A program made the translations under genes and the position numbers. The notes beneath the pieces are model-generated. The model was given only the letters and a program-made list of their open reading frames with translations. It had not been told where the DNA came from and did not search any database. A DNA stretch of 60,777 bases from Cohnella lubricantis (lineage in GTDB: Bacteria > Bacillota > Bacilli > Paenibacillales > Paenibacillaceae), in assembly GCF_014212015.1 (NCBI RefSeq), contig NZ_JACJVN010000001.1:1-60777 (forward strand), read 5' to 3'. Below, piece after piece: positions 1-8,173 of this stretch. Position 1 is the first letter of the stretch. The number at the start of each line of letters is the position of its first letter.

Positions 1-148
1 CCCGCGTTGAGCTCATTCTCTGCTGAGATACTCGTCCAAACCGACTAACTCACCCGCGTTGAGCTCATTCTCGGCTGCGATACTCGTCCAAACCGACTAA
101 CTCACCCGCCTTGAGCTCATTCTCGGCTGCGATACTCGTCCAAACCGG
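1..148. repeat. 52-bp tandem repeat, almost three copies
   Basis: Three head-to-tail copies start at 1, 53 and 105; the third is cut at about 148. Copies differ at only a few bases. Each unit carries the 8-bp palindrome TGAGCTCA (8-15, 60-67, 112-119), so these cores recur exactly every 52 bp. The array may continue beyond the left edge. There are no unique spacers, so it is not CRISPR. Function is unknown. Confidence 0.9.
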
Positions 149-157
149 ATACCTAGC

Positions 158-190
158 AAAAAAAAGAAGAGACTCTCCCCGAAGGGAAAG
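158..190 (-). terminator. Rho-independent terminator of the ROK kinase gene
   Basis: On the minus strand a 7-bp stem closes a TTCG tetraloop (173-190) and is followed by a T-rich tract ending in eight T (158-165). It lies 47 bp downstream of the kinase stop codon. Confidence 0.8.
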
Positions 191-236
191 CCTCAACTCA
201 ACCGCTATTCCGTCTAACTTACTGCACTTACTGCAC

Positions 237-1112
237 TTACTGCAGCGCCTTCAGGCCGAGCGCCAGCGATCCGCACAGGCCGGCATTGTCGCCAAGGCTC
301 GGCGGTACGATGTAGTCGTCGATTGCCGATTCGAGAATCGCCTCAGCGCTGACGTAACCATTCAGGTTGCGGCGCACTTCCTCGCGGATCATCGGGAACA
401 GCTGCGACTGATGCATGACGCCGCCGCCAAGAATGACCTTCTTCGGCGACAGCAGCAGGATCGAGCCGGCCACCGCCTGTCCGATGTAGAAGGCCTCCAT
501 CGCCCAGGCCGGATGGTCTTGCGGAAGCTCGCTGCCCTTCGCCTTCCAGCGGCGTTCGATCGCCGGACCTGCCGCCATCCCCTCCAGGCAGTCGCCGTGA
601 TAAGGGCAGAAGCCCTCGTAGCTGTCGTCCGGATGCCGCCTCGTCAGAATGTGGCCTCCTTCCGGATGAAGCAGTCCGTGCACCAGCTTGCCCTCCGCGT
701 ACACGCCGACGCCGATGCCGGTTCCGATCGTGTAATACAGGCAGCTGTCCAGCCCTCTCGCCGCTCCCCATGTCGCCTCGCCGAACGCAGCCGCATTCAC
801 GTCGGTATCCCAGCCGAACGGAATGTCGAATTCCCGCTGCAGCGTAGGCAGGAACGGATAATTCGACCAGCCCGGCTTCGGTGTCGTCGTCACATAGCCA
901 TATTCGGGGCTGCTTCTATCAATATTGATAGGGCCGAACGAGCCGATCCCGATCGCGTCCACTTGCTTGCCTTGGAAATATTCGACCATCTTGCGGATCG
1001 TCTTGTCCGGCTGCTCCGTTGGAAAGCTGACACGATCCTCGATGATCCCTTGCTCGTTGCCGATGCCGCAGACGATCTTGGTGCCGCCTGCCTCGATAGC
1101 GCCAATCCGCAT
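237..1112 (-). CDS. ROK-family sugar kinase (fructokinase type)
   Basis: This 291-residue protein probably phosphorylates fructose or a related hexose with ATP in the cytosol. It opens with the phosphate-binding motif GAIEAGGTKIVCGIG (residues 4-18). The central region has the ROK motif EGGH and the zinc-binding run CPYHGDCLEG. The length is typical for GmuE/ScrK-type fructokinases. The start is supported by AGGAGG eight bases upstream. The final codons and stop overlap a 9-bp unit repeated three times (219-245), so the gene end looks locally duplicated. The exact sugar cannot be told from sequence; the neighbouring carbohydrate loci fit this role. Confidence 0.9.
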   Translation of the reverse strand: MRIGAIEAGGTKIVCGIGNEQGIIEDRVSFPTEQPDKTIRKMVEYFQGKQVDAIGIGSFGPINIDRSSPEYGYVTTTPKPGWSNYPFLPTLQREFDIPFGWDTDVNAAAFGEATWGAARGLDSCLYYTIGTGIGVGVYAEGKLVHGLLHPEGGHILTRRHPDDSYEGFCPYHGDCLEGMAAGPAIERRWKAKGSELPQDHPAWAMEAFYIGQAVAGSILLLSPKKVILGGGVMHQSQLFPMIREEVRRNLNGYVSAEAILESAIDDYIVPPSLGDNAGLCGSLALGLKALQ

Positions 1113-1181
1113 AGCTGATCCTCCTGCCTGAGTTCATATGAATCTATTGTAATTGGTTAGGCGGCGGAATGCGACCCGGAA

Positions 1182-2016
1182 TTAACCCACAAGCAAGCGC
1201 ATTCTCGCAGCAGTGTCCTCCAGCGGCAGATGTACCGTTATGGATAGATCCGGGGCGTCTGTAGGGTGAAAAGATATATGGTCAAACGATAGCGTTCCGG
1301 CGACCGGATGATAGAGCAGCTTGCTCCCCTCCGGCGAATCCAACACGTCATGCTGCTGCCACCATTCCGCGAACTCTTCGCTCGTCTCGCTCAGCTCCGC
1401 GATGAACTCCGTCCACCATGAATCTCCCGTGAACTGCCCGTAATTAGCCCGGAATTGCGCTAGCCGAAGCCGAGCCTTCCCCTCCCAGCCTTCGCGCAGC
1501 AGCACTCGGAAATAAGGGTCCATGAAGATCCGCCAGACCGAATTGCGCTCTCGCTCCGTCATCTGTGCATAATCACCGTATACCTTGCAAGCCGGCTTGT
1601 TCCAGCCGACGATGTTCAGCCGCGGATCGTACACAACTGCGGGCTGATCGCCTTGCTGGTCAAGGAATTTCTGAAGCCGGTCGCTCACTGCGCTCTCCCG
1701 ATGAAGCGTATCCGCCGGCATCTGACGAAGCGCCAGCAAGTAGAGATGCTTCCGCTCGTTCGCATCTAGCTGCAGCGCTCGCGACAGGCTCTCCAGCACC
1801 TGAGCCGACACCTGAATGGGCCGCGCCTGCTCCAGCCATGTATACCAGTCCACGCTCATGCCTGACAGCAACGCCACTTCCGCGCGCCTGAGGCCCGGCG
1901 TTCTCCGCCTGCCCTCTCCCGGCAGTCCCGCCTGGCGAGGAGACAACCGTGTTGCGCCGTGTTCGCAGAAAATCAGCCAACTCTTGCAGCCGGTTTAGCT
2001 CCGCCTGTTCCTTCAT
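1182..2016 (-). pseudogene. XRE-type regulator with MmyB-like ligand domain, disrupted by a one-base frameshift
   Basis: The intact family is a helix-turn-helix repressor with a C-terminal MmyB-like ligand domain. An ATG at 2016 starts a frame reading MKEQAELNRLQELADFLRTR and continuing RNT. The rest of the protein, from LSPRQAGLPGEGRRRTPGLR to the C-terminus, lies in another frame entered at about 1946. Removing one G near 1947-1948 joins them as RRNTLSPRQAG, which matches the family spacing. A TTG at 1946 could start a shortened 254-residue protein lacking the first HTH helix. The gene is divergent from the MFS exporter, its likely target. It may be a true pseudogene or a sequencing error. 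Confidence 0.75.
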
Positions 2017-2216
2017 CCTCGGGCCACACTCCTTCCAACGATCTTCGCTGCTAAGAGGAGTCCGATTCCCATGGTAGGAGTTACTCTCCTAGGATAAACC
2101 CTCCGCTCGCGCCTCATTTAATGTCATCTTACACTATGCTTCGGGAACAACGCCATCTTCTCGCTCATCGGCATTCCCAATAGCCTGTCATTCATCGTTC
2201 TTCCAGGAGGACCGCT

Positions 2217-3746
2217 ATGAAAGAATCCATCTCTGCACCCTCTGCAACAACCACACCAGCAATAAAATCAACAACACCAACAATCTCCGCAATTTCCGCA
2301 TCATTCGAAACATCCGTATCGCCCGCAAGTTCCGCATCATCTCCAACGTCCCCAGCGTCACCAGAGACTCCAGCCTCCGCAGCACTCGCAGCCTCCGCTC
2401 CATCTGCTCCCAGGGGATGGGCGCTTGCAGGGCTGTCGCTGGGCTACTTCATGGTGCTGCTCGACACGACCATTCTCTCCGTCGCGCTGCCTGCTATCCG
2501 TTCCGACCTAGGCGGCGGCTTAACCGGCCTCCAATGGGGCGTTAACGCCTACACCATCGTCTTCGCCGGCCTGCTGCTCGGCATGGGCGCATTCGCCGAC
2601 CGGCTCGGCGCCAGACGCGTCTACGCCGCTGGACTCGTCATCTTCGTCGCCGCATCCGCCTTGTCCGCCGCCGCCCCGTCGCTCGGCGCGCTGATCGCCT
2701 GCCGCGCCGTGCTCGGCCTCGGCGGCGCAGCGCTCCTGCCGGCTTCGCTGGCGCTCCTGGCGCACGCCTACCCCGAGCCTGCGAGCCGCACCCGCGCGCT
2801 CGGCATCTGGGCCTCCGTCACCGGCATGGCCATGGTGGCGGGGCCTATCGTCGGAGGCGCGCTCGTCGACTCGCTCAGCTGGCGCAGCATCTTCCTTCTT
2901 AACGTGCCGCTCGGCCTCGTCAGCCTGGCCGCGGCTTATCTGTTCGTCAGCGAGACGCAGCGACAGAAGCAGCGCGGCATTGACCCGGCCGGCTTGCTGC
3001 TCGCCTTCGCCTCCATTGCCTCTCTCTCCTATGCGCTCATGAAGAGCGGCGCGTACGGCTGGAGTTCTGCCCGCATCGTGCTGGCGCTGGCCGTCTTCGC
3101 TTGCTCAGCCGCTCTGTTCGGGTTCGCGGAGAAGAAGGGGAAGCAGCCCATGCTGCCGCTCTCTCTGTTCAAGCATCCGACCGTCTCCGCCGGCATGCTG
3201 TCCGGCATGGCTATTAATGCCGGCTTGTCGGGCATCCTCTTCCTGCTGCCGCTATACTTCCAGCAATCCCGCGGATGGTCCGCGCACGCCAGCGGCTTGG
3301 CGTTGCTGCCGCTCACGCTGCCGATGACCTTCGGACCGATTATGACCGCCCGAATCGCCGCCCGCACCGGTCCGAGAGCACCGCTCACAGCCGGGTTCGC
3401 ACTGGCCGCCGCCGGAGCGCTGCTCCAAGCATGGTCGAACGCGGATTCCGCTTATGCGATGAACCTGATCGGGCTGCTCCTGATCGGGTTCGGCATCCCC
3501 TTCATTATCCCGCCGCTGACGGCAGCGATCATGTCAGCCGCACCCCGCACGTTGTCCGGCACAGCTTCCGGAGCTCTTAACTCCAGCCGTCAGTTGGGCG
3601 GAACAGTTGGCGTCGGCCTGCTCGGCGCTATCGTCTCGGGCAGCGGCAGCTTCTTAAGCGGCCTCCATCTGGCGCTTGCCTTCACCGCAGCCCTGCTGGT
3701 CTGCGGAGGAATCGTCTCCTTCGTCTGGATCGGACGCAGCCGATAG
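2217..3746 (+). CDS. MFS drug exporter, DHA2 (EmrB/QacA) 14-TM type
   Basis: This 509-residue inner-membrane protein probably exports toxic compounds by proton antiport. The DHA2 signature LDTTILSVALPAI sits in the first membrane helix (about residues 80-92), and many hydrophobic segments follow to the C-terminus. Start at 2217 is fixed by AGGAGG nine bases upstream. About 65 residues before the first helix are almost only Ser, Thr, Ala and Pro, an unusual low-complexity extension not expected in this family. The gene is divergent from a broken XRE/MmyB regulator, so expression may be derepressed. Substrate unknown. Confidence 0.9.
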   Translation: MKESISAPSATTTPAIKSTTPTISAISASFETSVSPASSASSPTSPASPETPASAALAASAPSAPRGWALAGLSLGYFMVLLDTTILSVALPAIRSDLGGGLTGLQWGVNAYTIVFAGLLLGMGAFADRLGARRVYAAGLVIFVAASALSAAAPSLGALIACRAVLGLGGAALLPASLALLAHAYPEPASRTRALGIWASVTGMAMVAGPIVGGALVDSLSWRSIFLLNVPLGLVSLAAAYLFVSETQRQKQRGIDPAGLLLAFASIASLSYALMKSGAYGWSSARIVLALAVFACSAALFGFAEKKGKQPMLPLSLFKHPTVSAGMLSGMAINAGLSGILFLLPLYFQQSRGWSAHASGLALLPLTLPMTFGPIMTARIAARTGPRAPLTAGFALAAAGALLQAWSNADSAYAMNLIGLLLIGFGIPFIIPPLTAAIMSAAPRTLSGTASGALNSSRQLGGTVGVGLLGAIVSGSGSFLSGLHLALAFTAALLVCGGIVSFVWIGRSR

Positions 3747-3812
3747 TATCCGCCGCCGTATCCCGAGCAATCGAAGAAGAGTGGTCTCCCCGAGGAGGGC
3801 GCACAACCAAGA

Positions 3813-3846
3813 AGAGCCCTCCGCCGGTCTCCCGGCGAAGGGCTCT
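3813..3846 (-). terminator. Terminator between convergent MFS and NlpC/P60 genes
   Basis: The outer stem AGAGCCCT/AGGGCTCT and inner stem CGCCGG/CCGGCG form one 14-bp hairpin with a short loop. On the minus strand it is followed by TCTTGGTTGT. It serves the NlpC gene and possibly also the MFS gene. Confidence 0.75.
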
Positions 3847-3862
3847 ACGCGCGCAGATATCC

Positions 3863-4351
3863 TTACAGAATTCTGCGGGCCGTCACATAATTTTTAGTCC
3901 AATAAGCCGAATTCATCGACGAGACCGTCACGCCTTGACTGCTGGAAGCTTGCAGAATCTTGCCATCGCCTGCATAGATCGCGACGTGTCCGATGCCTTT
4001 GCTTCCCGTCTTGAAGAACACGAGATCGCCCATGCTCAGATACGATTTGGCTACTTTCTTGCCTTTGTTGGCTTGCGCGGCAGCCGTGCGCGGGAGCCAT
4101 ATGCCTTGCTTGCCATATATGTATTGGGTGAACGAAGAGCAATCGAAGGCGGTAGTGCTGCCCGCCGTAGCGCCGAATACGTAAGGAGTGCCGATATATT
4201 GTTTGCCCAGAGAAACTAGTTCAAGAGATTCCGCAGTCGCAGCGCTTGCTTGACCGGAATGACCCGCAGCCAGACCGAACCACCCGACAGTTGCGAGGAT
4301 GCCAATGGCAGCCGCTTTCAGCTTCAGCATGTTTTTCATCTTGCTCGTCAT
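3863..4351 (-). CDS. Secreted NlpC/P60 (C40) cell-wall hydrolase
   Basis: This 162-residue protein is predicted to cut peptide bonds in peptidoglycan stems outside the cell. A signal peptide occupies about residues 1-37, ending in SGQASA. A single C40 domain fills the rest, with the nucleophile Cys71 in FDCSSF and His122 in GHVAIY. The third catalytic position, commonly His, appears to be Gln135 (ILQASS), which the family tolerates. There is no separate wall-binding domain, so it is a minimal enzyme. Start is supported by AAGGAGG upstream. It is monocistronic and convergent with the MFS gene. Confidence 0.9.
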   Translation of the reverse strand: MTSKMKNMLKLKAAAIGILATVGWFGLAAGHSGQASAATAESLELVSLGKQYIGTPYVFGATAGSTTAFDCSSFTQYIYGKQGIWLPRTAAAQANKGKKVAKSYLSMGDLVFFKTGSKGIGHVAIYAGDGKILQASSSQGVTVSSMNSAYWTKNYVTARRIL

Positions 4352-4512
4352 GAACCGTATTTCCTCCTTGACACGTTGTCAGTCGTTGTTGTTCTCTCTG
4401 GGAATTACTATAGCACACTTCAAATTGCCTATAATTTCCCAAAGAAGAGACGAATCCGCTTCCAGCAACGCATCAGGAGGCTTTCTGAGAAAAAAGTGAG
4501 AATTCCTTAATG

Positions 4513-5283
4513 TTACGAACTCATTTCTCTCATTAATCGTCTATAACTAATGGCCAGACTCTCGAATGGGTCTCGCCGGCAGTTATCCTGCTCCACGACA
4601 TACCATTCCACCCCGATCTCCCGGCAGGCTGCGACGATGCCGGAGATGTCCATATTCCCTTCGCCCAGCTCCGCCGTCACGGCGGCATCCTCTACGATCG
4701 CCATGTCCTTCAGATGCACGACCGCCATGCGCCCCTTCATCTTGCGAACCCAATCGGCCGCCGTTCCGCCGCCCGCCTGCGCCCAATACACATCAAGCTC
4801 CATGCCGAACGCTTCCGGATCGGTCTCTTGCAGGAGATAATCCATGCCGATGCGATCGCCGTCGATCCGCGCGAATTCGAAGCGGTGATTATGATAGACG
4901 AACTGCAGTCCGTTATCCTGCAGCCTGCGCGCAATCGGAGCCATCTCCCGCCCGAACGCTTCATATCCCTCCCGATCTGCGCGATAACGATCCGGCATCG
5001 AGCCCAAGCCGACATAACGGCAGTTCCATAGCTTGTGATCTTGAATGACGGCGTCAAGGTTATCCCGCAGGCGGTCAAAGCCAATGTGCGTCGCGCAAAT
5101 GCTTAGTCCCGCTTCATCGGCATACGCCTTCACTTGCTCCGGCGGAATCGGCCCGATGGCCGACACCTGCACGGATGCATACCCCATCTCGGCAACCCGC
5201 TTCAGCGTCAGCCGGAACGCTTCCGGCGTCTGCGTGTACTCTCTGACGGTATAGAGCTGAGCGGCAATCTGCTCTCGTCTCAT
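4513..5283 (-). CDS. Sugar phosphate isomerase/epimerase (xylose isomerase-like TIM barrel)
   Basis: This 256-residue cytosolic TIM-barrel protein belongs to the AP-endonuclease-2-like family that isomerises or epimerises sugars and inositol derivatives. Metal-site motifs are visible: THIGF, VYHNHRFEF, ELDVYWAQAGG and VHLKDM, near the ends of strands. The start at 5283 (MRREQIAAQLYTV) overlaps the stop of the AraC gene as ATGA and has GAAGGAGG upstream. A longer frame to 5412 only re-reads AraC sequence. It is the last gene of an operon after Gfo/Idh oxidoreductase and AraC regulator, suggesting a sugar or inositol catabolic step. Substrate unknown. Confidence 0.88.
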   Translation of the reverse strand: MRREQIAAQLYTVREYTQTPEAFRLTLKRVAEMGYASVQVSAIGPIPPEQVKAYADEAGLSICATHIGFDRLRDNLDAVIQDHKLWNCRYVGLGSMPDRYRADREGYEAFGREMAPIARRLQDNGLQFVYHNHRFEFARIDGDRIGMDYLLQETDPEAFGMELDVYWAQAGGGTAADWVRKMKGRMAVVHLKDMAIVEDAAVTAELGEGNMDISGIVAACREIGVEWYVVEQDNCRRDPFESLAISYRRLMREMSS

Positions 5284-6185
5284 GCGTGCGATTCCTCCTT
5301 CGAATTGGGGATCTCCGCGATCCGCTTGCGGTAAGCCTCCGGACTCATGCCCGCCGTCTCTTTGAACAAGCGGCTGAAGTGCGCGAGATGAACGAATCCG
5401 ACCTCGCGGCATACGGAGGTGACCGACCGCTGCGGCTCGAAGCGGAATAGAATCTTAGCCTGATTGATGCGGCGCTGGTACAGATATTTGAAGATGGTAG
5501 TACCGGTTATCCGTTTGAAAAGGTTCGAAAGATACGGCTTGGCAACGTGCATCGCCGCAGCGATGTCGTCCAGCGAGATGTCGCGGCGGTAATGCGCCTC
5601 CAAGTACGAGACGACATCCTGAACGAGCCGCTCATGCGAAGAACCATGCGCCCGTTCGCTGACCGGCTCGGCGCACCATTCGCCGATTCGCTGCAACAGC
5701 TCCAGGAACCGCACCTCGAACCGGCCGAGGCGCGAAGGGCGCGAGCCGCTTGACCATTGCCAAGACCGGTATCCGGCCGCCATCTCGGACAGCATCCGCT
5801 CCATCTCCAACCGCTCCGCTTCCGGCAGCGCGATCCGAATGTTGCGCAGTTCCTCGAACGGCTGGAGAAGCGCAGCAGCGGGTTCGGCCTGCAGCAATTG
5901 GTGCACATAGGCCGGATCGAAATGGACGATCGAGCGGATATACGGCGCATTCGGCGACGGATTCGGGGAATGCAGCGTCATCCCGTGCATGAGGATAAGG
6001 TCGCCGGGCCGCAGCGCCATCAGCTTGTCGCCGATCAGGTACGTGCACTCGCCTTCCTGAAAGTAATAAATCTCGTAGTAAGGATGCGAATGGAACGCGT
6101 TCGCGATCGGCGCTTCATTGCGGTAGCTCATCTCGATCGGCTGCTGCATCGATGCGAATGTCTTCGTAGTTGTCGATGTCGGCAC
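5280..6185 (-). CDS. AraC-family regulator with cupin sensor domain
   Basis: A 301-residue cytosolic transcription factor. Residues about 25-110 form an N-terminal cupin-like ligand domain (FHSHPYYEIYYFQEGECTYL). The C-terminal 100 residues carry the two AraC helix-turn-helix motifs (ISLDDIAAAMHVAKPYLSNL and the VCREVGFVHLAHFSRLFK segment). A GTG start at 6185 has GGGGAG upstream. It sits between a Gfo/Idh oxidoreductase (gap 14 bp) and a sugar isomerase (4-bp overlap), so it probably senses a sugar and controls this same operon. Confidence 0.92.
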   Translation of the reverse strand: MPTSTTTKTFASMQQPIEMSYRNEAPIANAFHSHPYYEIYYFQEGECTYLIGDKLMALRPGDLILMHGMTLHSPNPSPNAPYIRSIVHFDPAYVHQLLQAEPAAALLQPFEELRNIRIALPEAERLEMERMLSEMAAGYRSWQWSSGSRPSRLGRFEVRFLELLQRIGEWCAEPVSERAHGSSHERLVQDVVSYLEAHYRRDISLDDIAAAMHVAKPYLSNLFKRITGTTIFKYLYQRRINQAKILFRFEPQRSVTSVCREVGFVHLAHFSRLFKETAGMSPEAYRKRIAEIPNSKEESHA

Positions 6186-6199
6186 GTCCGCTCTCCCCT

Positions 6200-7396
6200 T
6201 TAGAATGTGCGGCTCATATCCACCGGCTTGGCCGCGGGAGCGTCCGAGCTGTCCTGGCGATACTTCGAGGAGGCGATTCGCTTGTTCAGCTCGGCGAGAT
6301 GAAGCTCCTCGTCCAGCGGCAGATCAACCCATCCGTCGATCCAGGAGGACAGATGGATGGCATTCGAGATAGACAGGCCGAGAATGCCCTCTTCACCCGG
6401 CGCTTCGAGCTCATCGCCGTGCAGGATGGCATTCGTGAAGTTCTGAATGATGCCGGCATGCTCAGGGTTGGGCCCATCCAGCGGGATCTCGATCTTCCAG
6501 GCTTCCGGCCTGCCGAACGGAACCGTGTTATGGGCGTTGAATTCCGACTCGGATTCGCGCAGCCGCCAGAACGTCATCCGGCCGTCCTCGATGACGATCT
6601 TGCCGCGGTCGCCGGTCACTTCGAAGCGGTTCGTGCCGGGCGCGTCCGCCGTCGAAGTGATGAACACGCCTGTTGCGCCGTTCGGGTATTCGGCGTAGGC
6701 GGTGACATCATTCTCGACCTCGATGTTCCGATGCTTGCCCTCTTGGCAGAACGCGCGAATCCGCGACGGCATCATGCCGATCGTCCAAGGCCACAAGTCC
6801 AGCTGGTGCGGGCATTGATTGATGAGCACACCGCCGCCTTCGCCGGCCCACGTCGCGCGCCACGTGCCGGAATCATAGTAAGCTTGCGAACGGTACCAGT
6901 TCGTAATGATCCAATTCGTGCGGCGGATCTCGCCGAGCTCGCCAGTGGCAATCAGTTCGCGCAGCTTCCGGTACAGCGGGTTCATCCGTTGGTTGTACAT
7001 GATGCCGAACTTCTTCCCGCTCGCCTTCGCCGCCTCGTTCATCTCCCGCACCTGCTTCACATACACGCCGGCCGGCTTCTCGATGAGCACGTGCATGCCC
7101 TTCGCGAACGCTTGGATCGCTTCCGGCGGATGATCATAATGCGGGCAAGCGACCAGTACCGCGTCGACTAACCCCGAAGCCAGCATGGACGCGGAATCTT
7201 CAAAAACGGCAATATCCGGCCAACGTTCCTTGGCCCACTCGCGCTTGCCGGCGACGCCGTCGCAGATGGCTGTTACCTCTGCTCCGGCAATTCGTCCGGA
7301 GCGGATCGTATCCACATGGGAGCTGCCCATGTTGCCGACGCCGATCACGCCGTACCTCACCTTGGTTGGTGCGCTTGCTTGCCGTTCATTCGTCAT
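6200..7396 (-). CDS. Gfo/Idh/MocA-family NAD(P)-dependent oxidoreductase
   Basis: A 398-residue soluble dehydrogenase of the glucose-fructose/inositol dehydrogenase family. The Rossmann motif GVIGVGNMGSSHVDTI is at residues 16-31 and the catalytic EKP motif (LIEKPAG) near residue 110. The C-terminal alpha/beta dimerisation domain holds GGGVLINQCPHQLDLW, with the Lys/His-type active-site context of the family. Start is supported by GGAGG upstream. It is first in an operon with AraC and isomerase genes. A cre-like site lies about 140 bp upstream. Likely oxidises a sugar or inositol; substrate not identifiable. Confidence 0.9.
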   Translation of the reverse strand: MTNERQASAPTKVRYGVIGVGNMGSSHVDTIRSGRIAGAEVTAICDGVAGKREWAKERWPDIAVFEDSASMLASGLVDAVLVACPHYDHPPEAIQAFAKGMHVLIEKPAGVYVKQVREMNEAAKASGKKFGIMYNQRMNPLYRKLRELIATGELGEIRRTNWIITNWYRSQAYYDSGTWRATWAGEGGGVLINQCPHQLDLWPWTIGMMPSRIRAFCQEGKHRNIEVENDVTAYAEYPNGATGVFITSTADAPGTNRFEVTGDRGKIVIEDGRMTFWRLRESESEFNAHNTVPFGRPEAWKIEIPLDGPNPEHAGIIQNFTNAILHGDELEAPGEEGILGLSISNAIHLSSWIDGWVDLPLDEELHLAELNKRIASSKYRQDSSDAPAAKPVDMSRTF

Positions 7397-7535
7397 TGCG
7401 CTTACCTCCGTTCCTCGTCATCGGATCATCGTACAGCGATTTCATTCGTTCCATGCGGCCTTCATTCGTCCGCGCAGCGTTCATTAGCCCCGCGCGGCAT
7501 CTCTATCTGCGCCGACAGGATTTGACCGCCATTGT

Positions 7536-7549
7536 CGTAAGCGGTTACA
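7536..7549 (-). promoter_or_regulatory. cre-like (CcpA) site upstream of the Gfo/Idh-AraC-isomerase operon
   Basis: Minus-strand TGTAACCGCTTACG differs from the cre consensus TGWAANCGNTNWCA only at the last base. A TACAAT hexamer (7565-7570) just upstream could be the -10 box, which would place the site shortly after the transcription start, a usual position for CcpA repression. The -35 box is not clear. Confidence 0.55.
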
Positions 7550-7714
7550 TTGCTGCTCAATTTTATTGTACCACATAGGGTGTGAGGCGGTTGCGGGAAC
7601 CTTCGATCAGTTAACCACAGTCAAACGATTGAGGGAAGTAGGAAATGAGAATTAAATGAGGTGTGCACAAGCGGCATTGGAAGGCGACTTCAGCAGGCGA
7701 GCTCGCACTACACT

Positions 7715-7902
7715 ATAACGGAAGCCATTTCCGTTATTGCGCCGTTTTTCGCCGTGTTTGATTGCTTAACGGAAGTGTGTTCCGCTATTTGCTCAAGTTG
7801 GATGAGTGAGCGTTTCAAAAACCACTAAATAACGGAATCTGGTTCCGTTATTACATTCGCACGCGGGATATTAGCGAAAATAGCGGCAGCGGCTTCCGTT
7901 AT
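7715..7902. repeat. Cluster of four 23-bp palindromes (AACGGAA/TTCCGTT type), copy A
   Basis: Palindromes at 7715-7737, 7766-7788, 7829-7851 and 7880-7902 follow the pattern ATAACGGAA-N5-TTCCGTTAT. The first and third are perfect, the second has one mismatch, the fourth is degenerate in its left arm. Centres are 51, 63 and 51 bp apart, about 5, 6 and 5 helical turns, so all may face one side of the DNA. A second cluster with the same geometry is at 40506-40693. Spacers between palindromes are not conserved. Function unknown. Confidence 0.9.
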
Positions 7903-7938
7903 TGAGACTCCGAACTGCTCCAAGCGGAACGCTCCTGC

Positions 7939-8164
7939 TCATCGGACATGCTCCAAGCCATGGGCATCCAACTCAACCCCGCGCTTACCGCACAGCCCCT
8001 TCCAATACTCCCACGCCTGCAGGTAGTCTGGCAGATCGTCGGGATGGTGCTTCTTGCTTAGACCGATGCGGCAGTAGAGTTGGATCGTGACTTCGTCGAT
8101 CAGCCTTGCCCTGTCGATACGCCCAAGCTCCAACTGGTCGTAGGCGGAGAATAGTTGATTTCAT
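7939..8164 (-). pseudogene. Small unrecognised gene, frameshifted after codon 3
   Basis: Just after dinB a good ribosome site (GAGGGGGA) precedes ATG AAA TCA at 8164. That frame is soon nonsensical. One extra A near 8155-8156 separates it from a coding-like frame beginning LFSAYDQLELGRIDRARLID and ending DAHGLEHVR. Removing that base gives a 74-residue soluble, acidic protein starting MKSLFSAYDQ, with DDLPDYLQAWEYWKG near its end. I do not recognise the family. It may be a pseudogene or reflect a sequencing error. It would be the third gene of the Gfo/Idh-DinB transcription unit. Confidence 0.5.
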
Positions 8165-8173
8165 TTTTCCCCC

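Larger units (their letters stand above)
7397..7938. other. 540-bp intergenic region
   Basis: Between the Gfo/Idh operon start and the frameshifted small gene. It holds the cre-like site (7536-7549), a possible -10 box (7565-7570), an AT-rich stretch, and the four-palindrome repeat cluster (7715-7902). I see no credible gene with a ribosome binding site here. Confidence 0.7.

Noticed and set aside
1..148. CRISPR array
   Set aside because: Units are directly adjacent with no unique spacers and no cas genes nearby.
111..1118. Long plus-strand open frame opposite the ROK kinase
   Set aside because: It mirrors the codon structure of the kinase on the other strand, has no ribosome site and an Arg/Ala-rich composition without a recognisable domain.
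7715..7902. Palindrome cluster as an insertion sequence or MITE
   Set aside because: There are no outer terminal repeats, no target-site duplication and no transposase fragment; spacers between copies A and B are unrelated.
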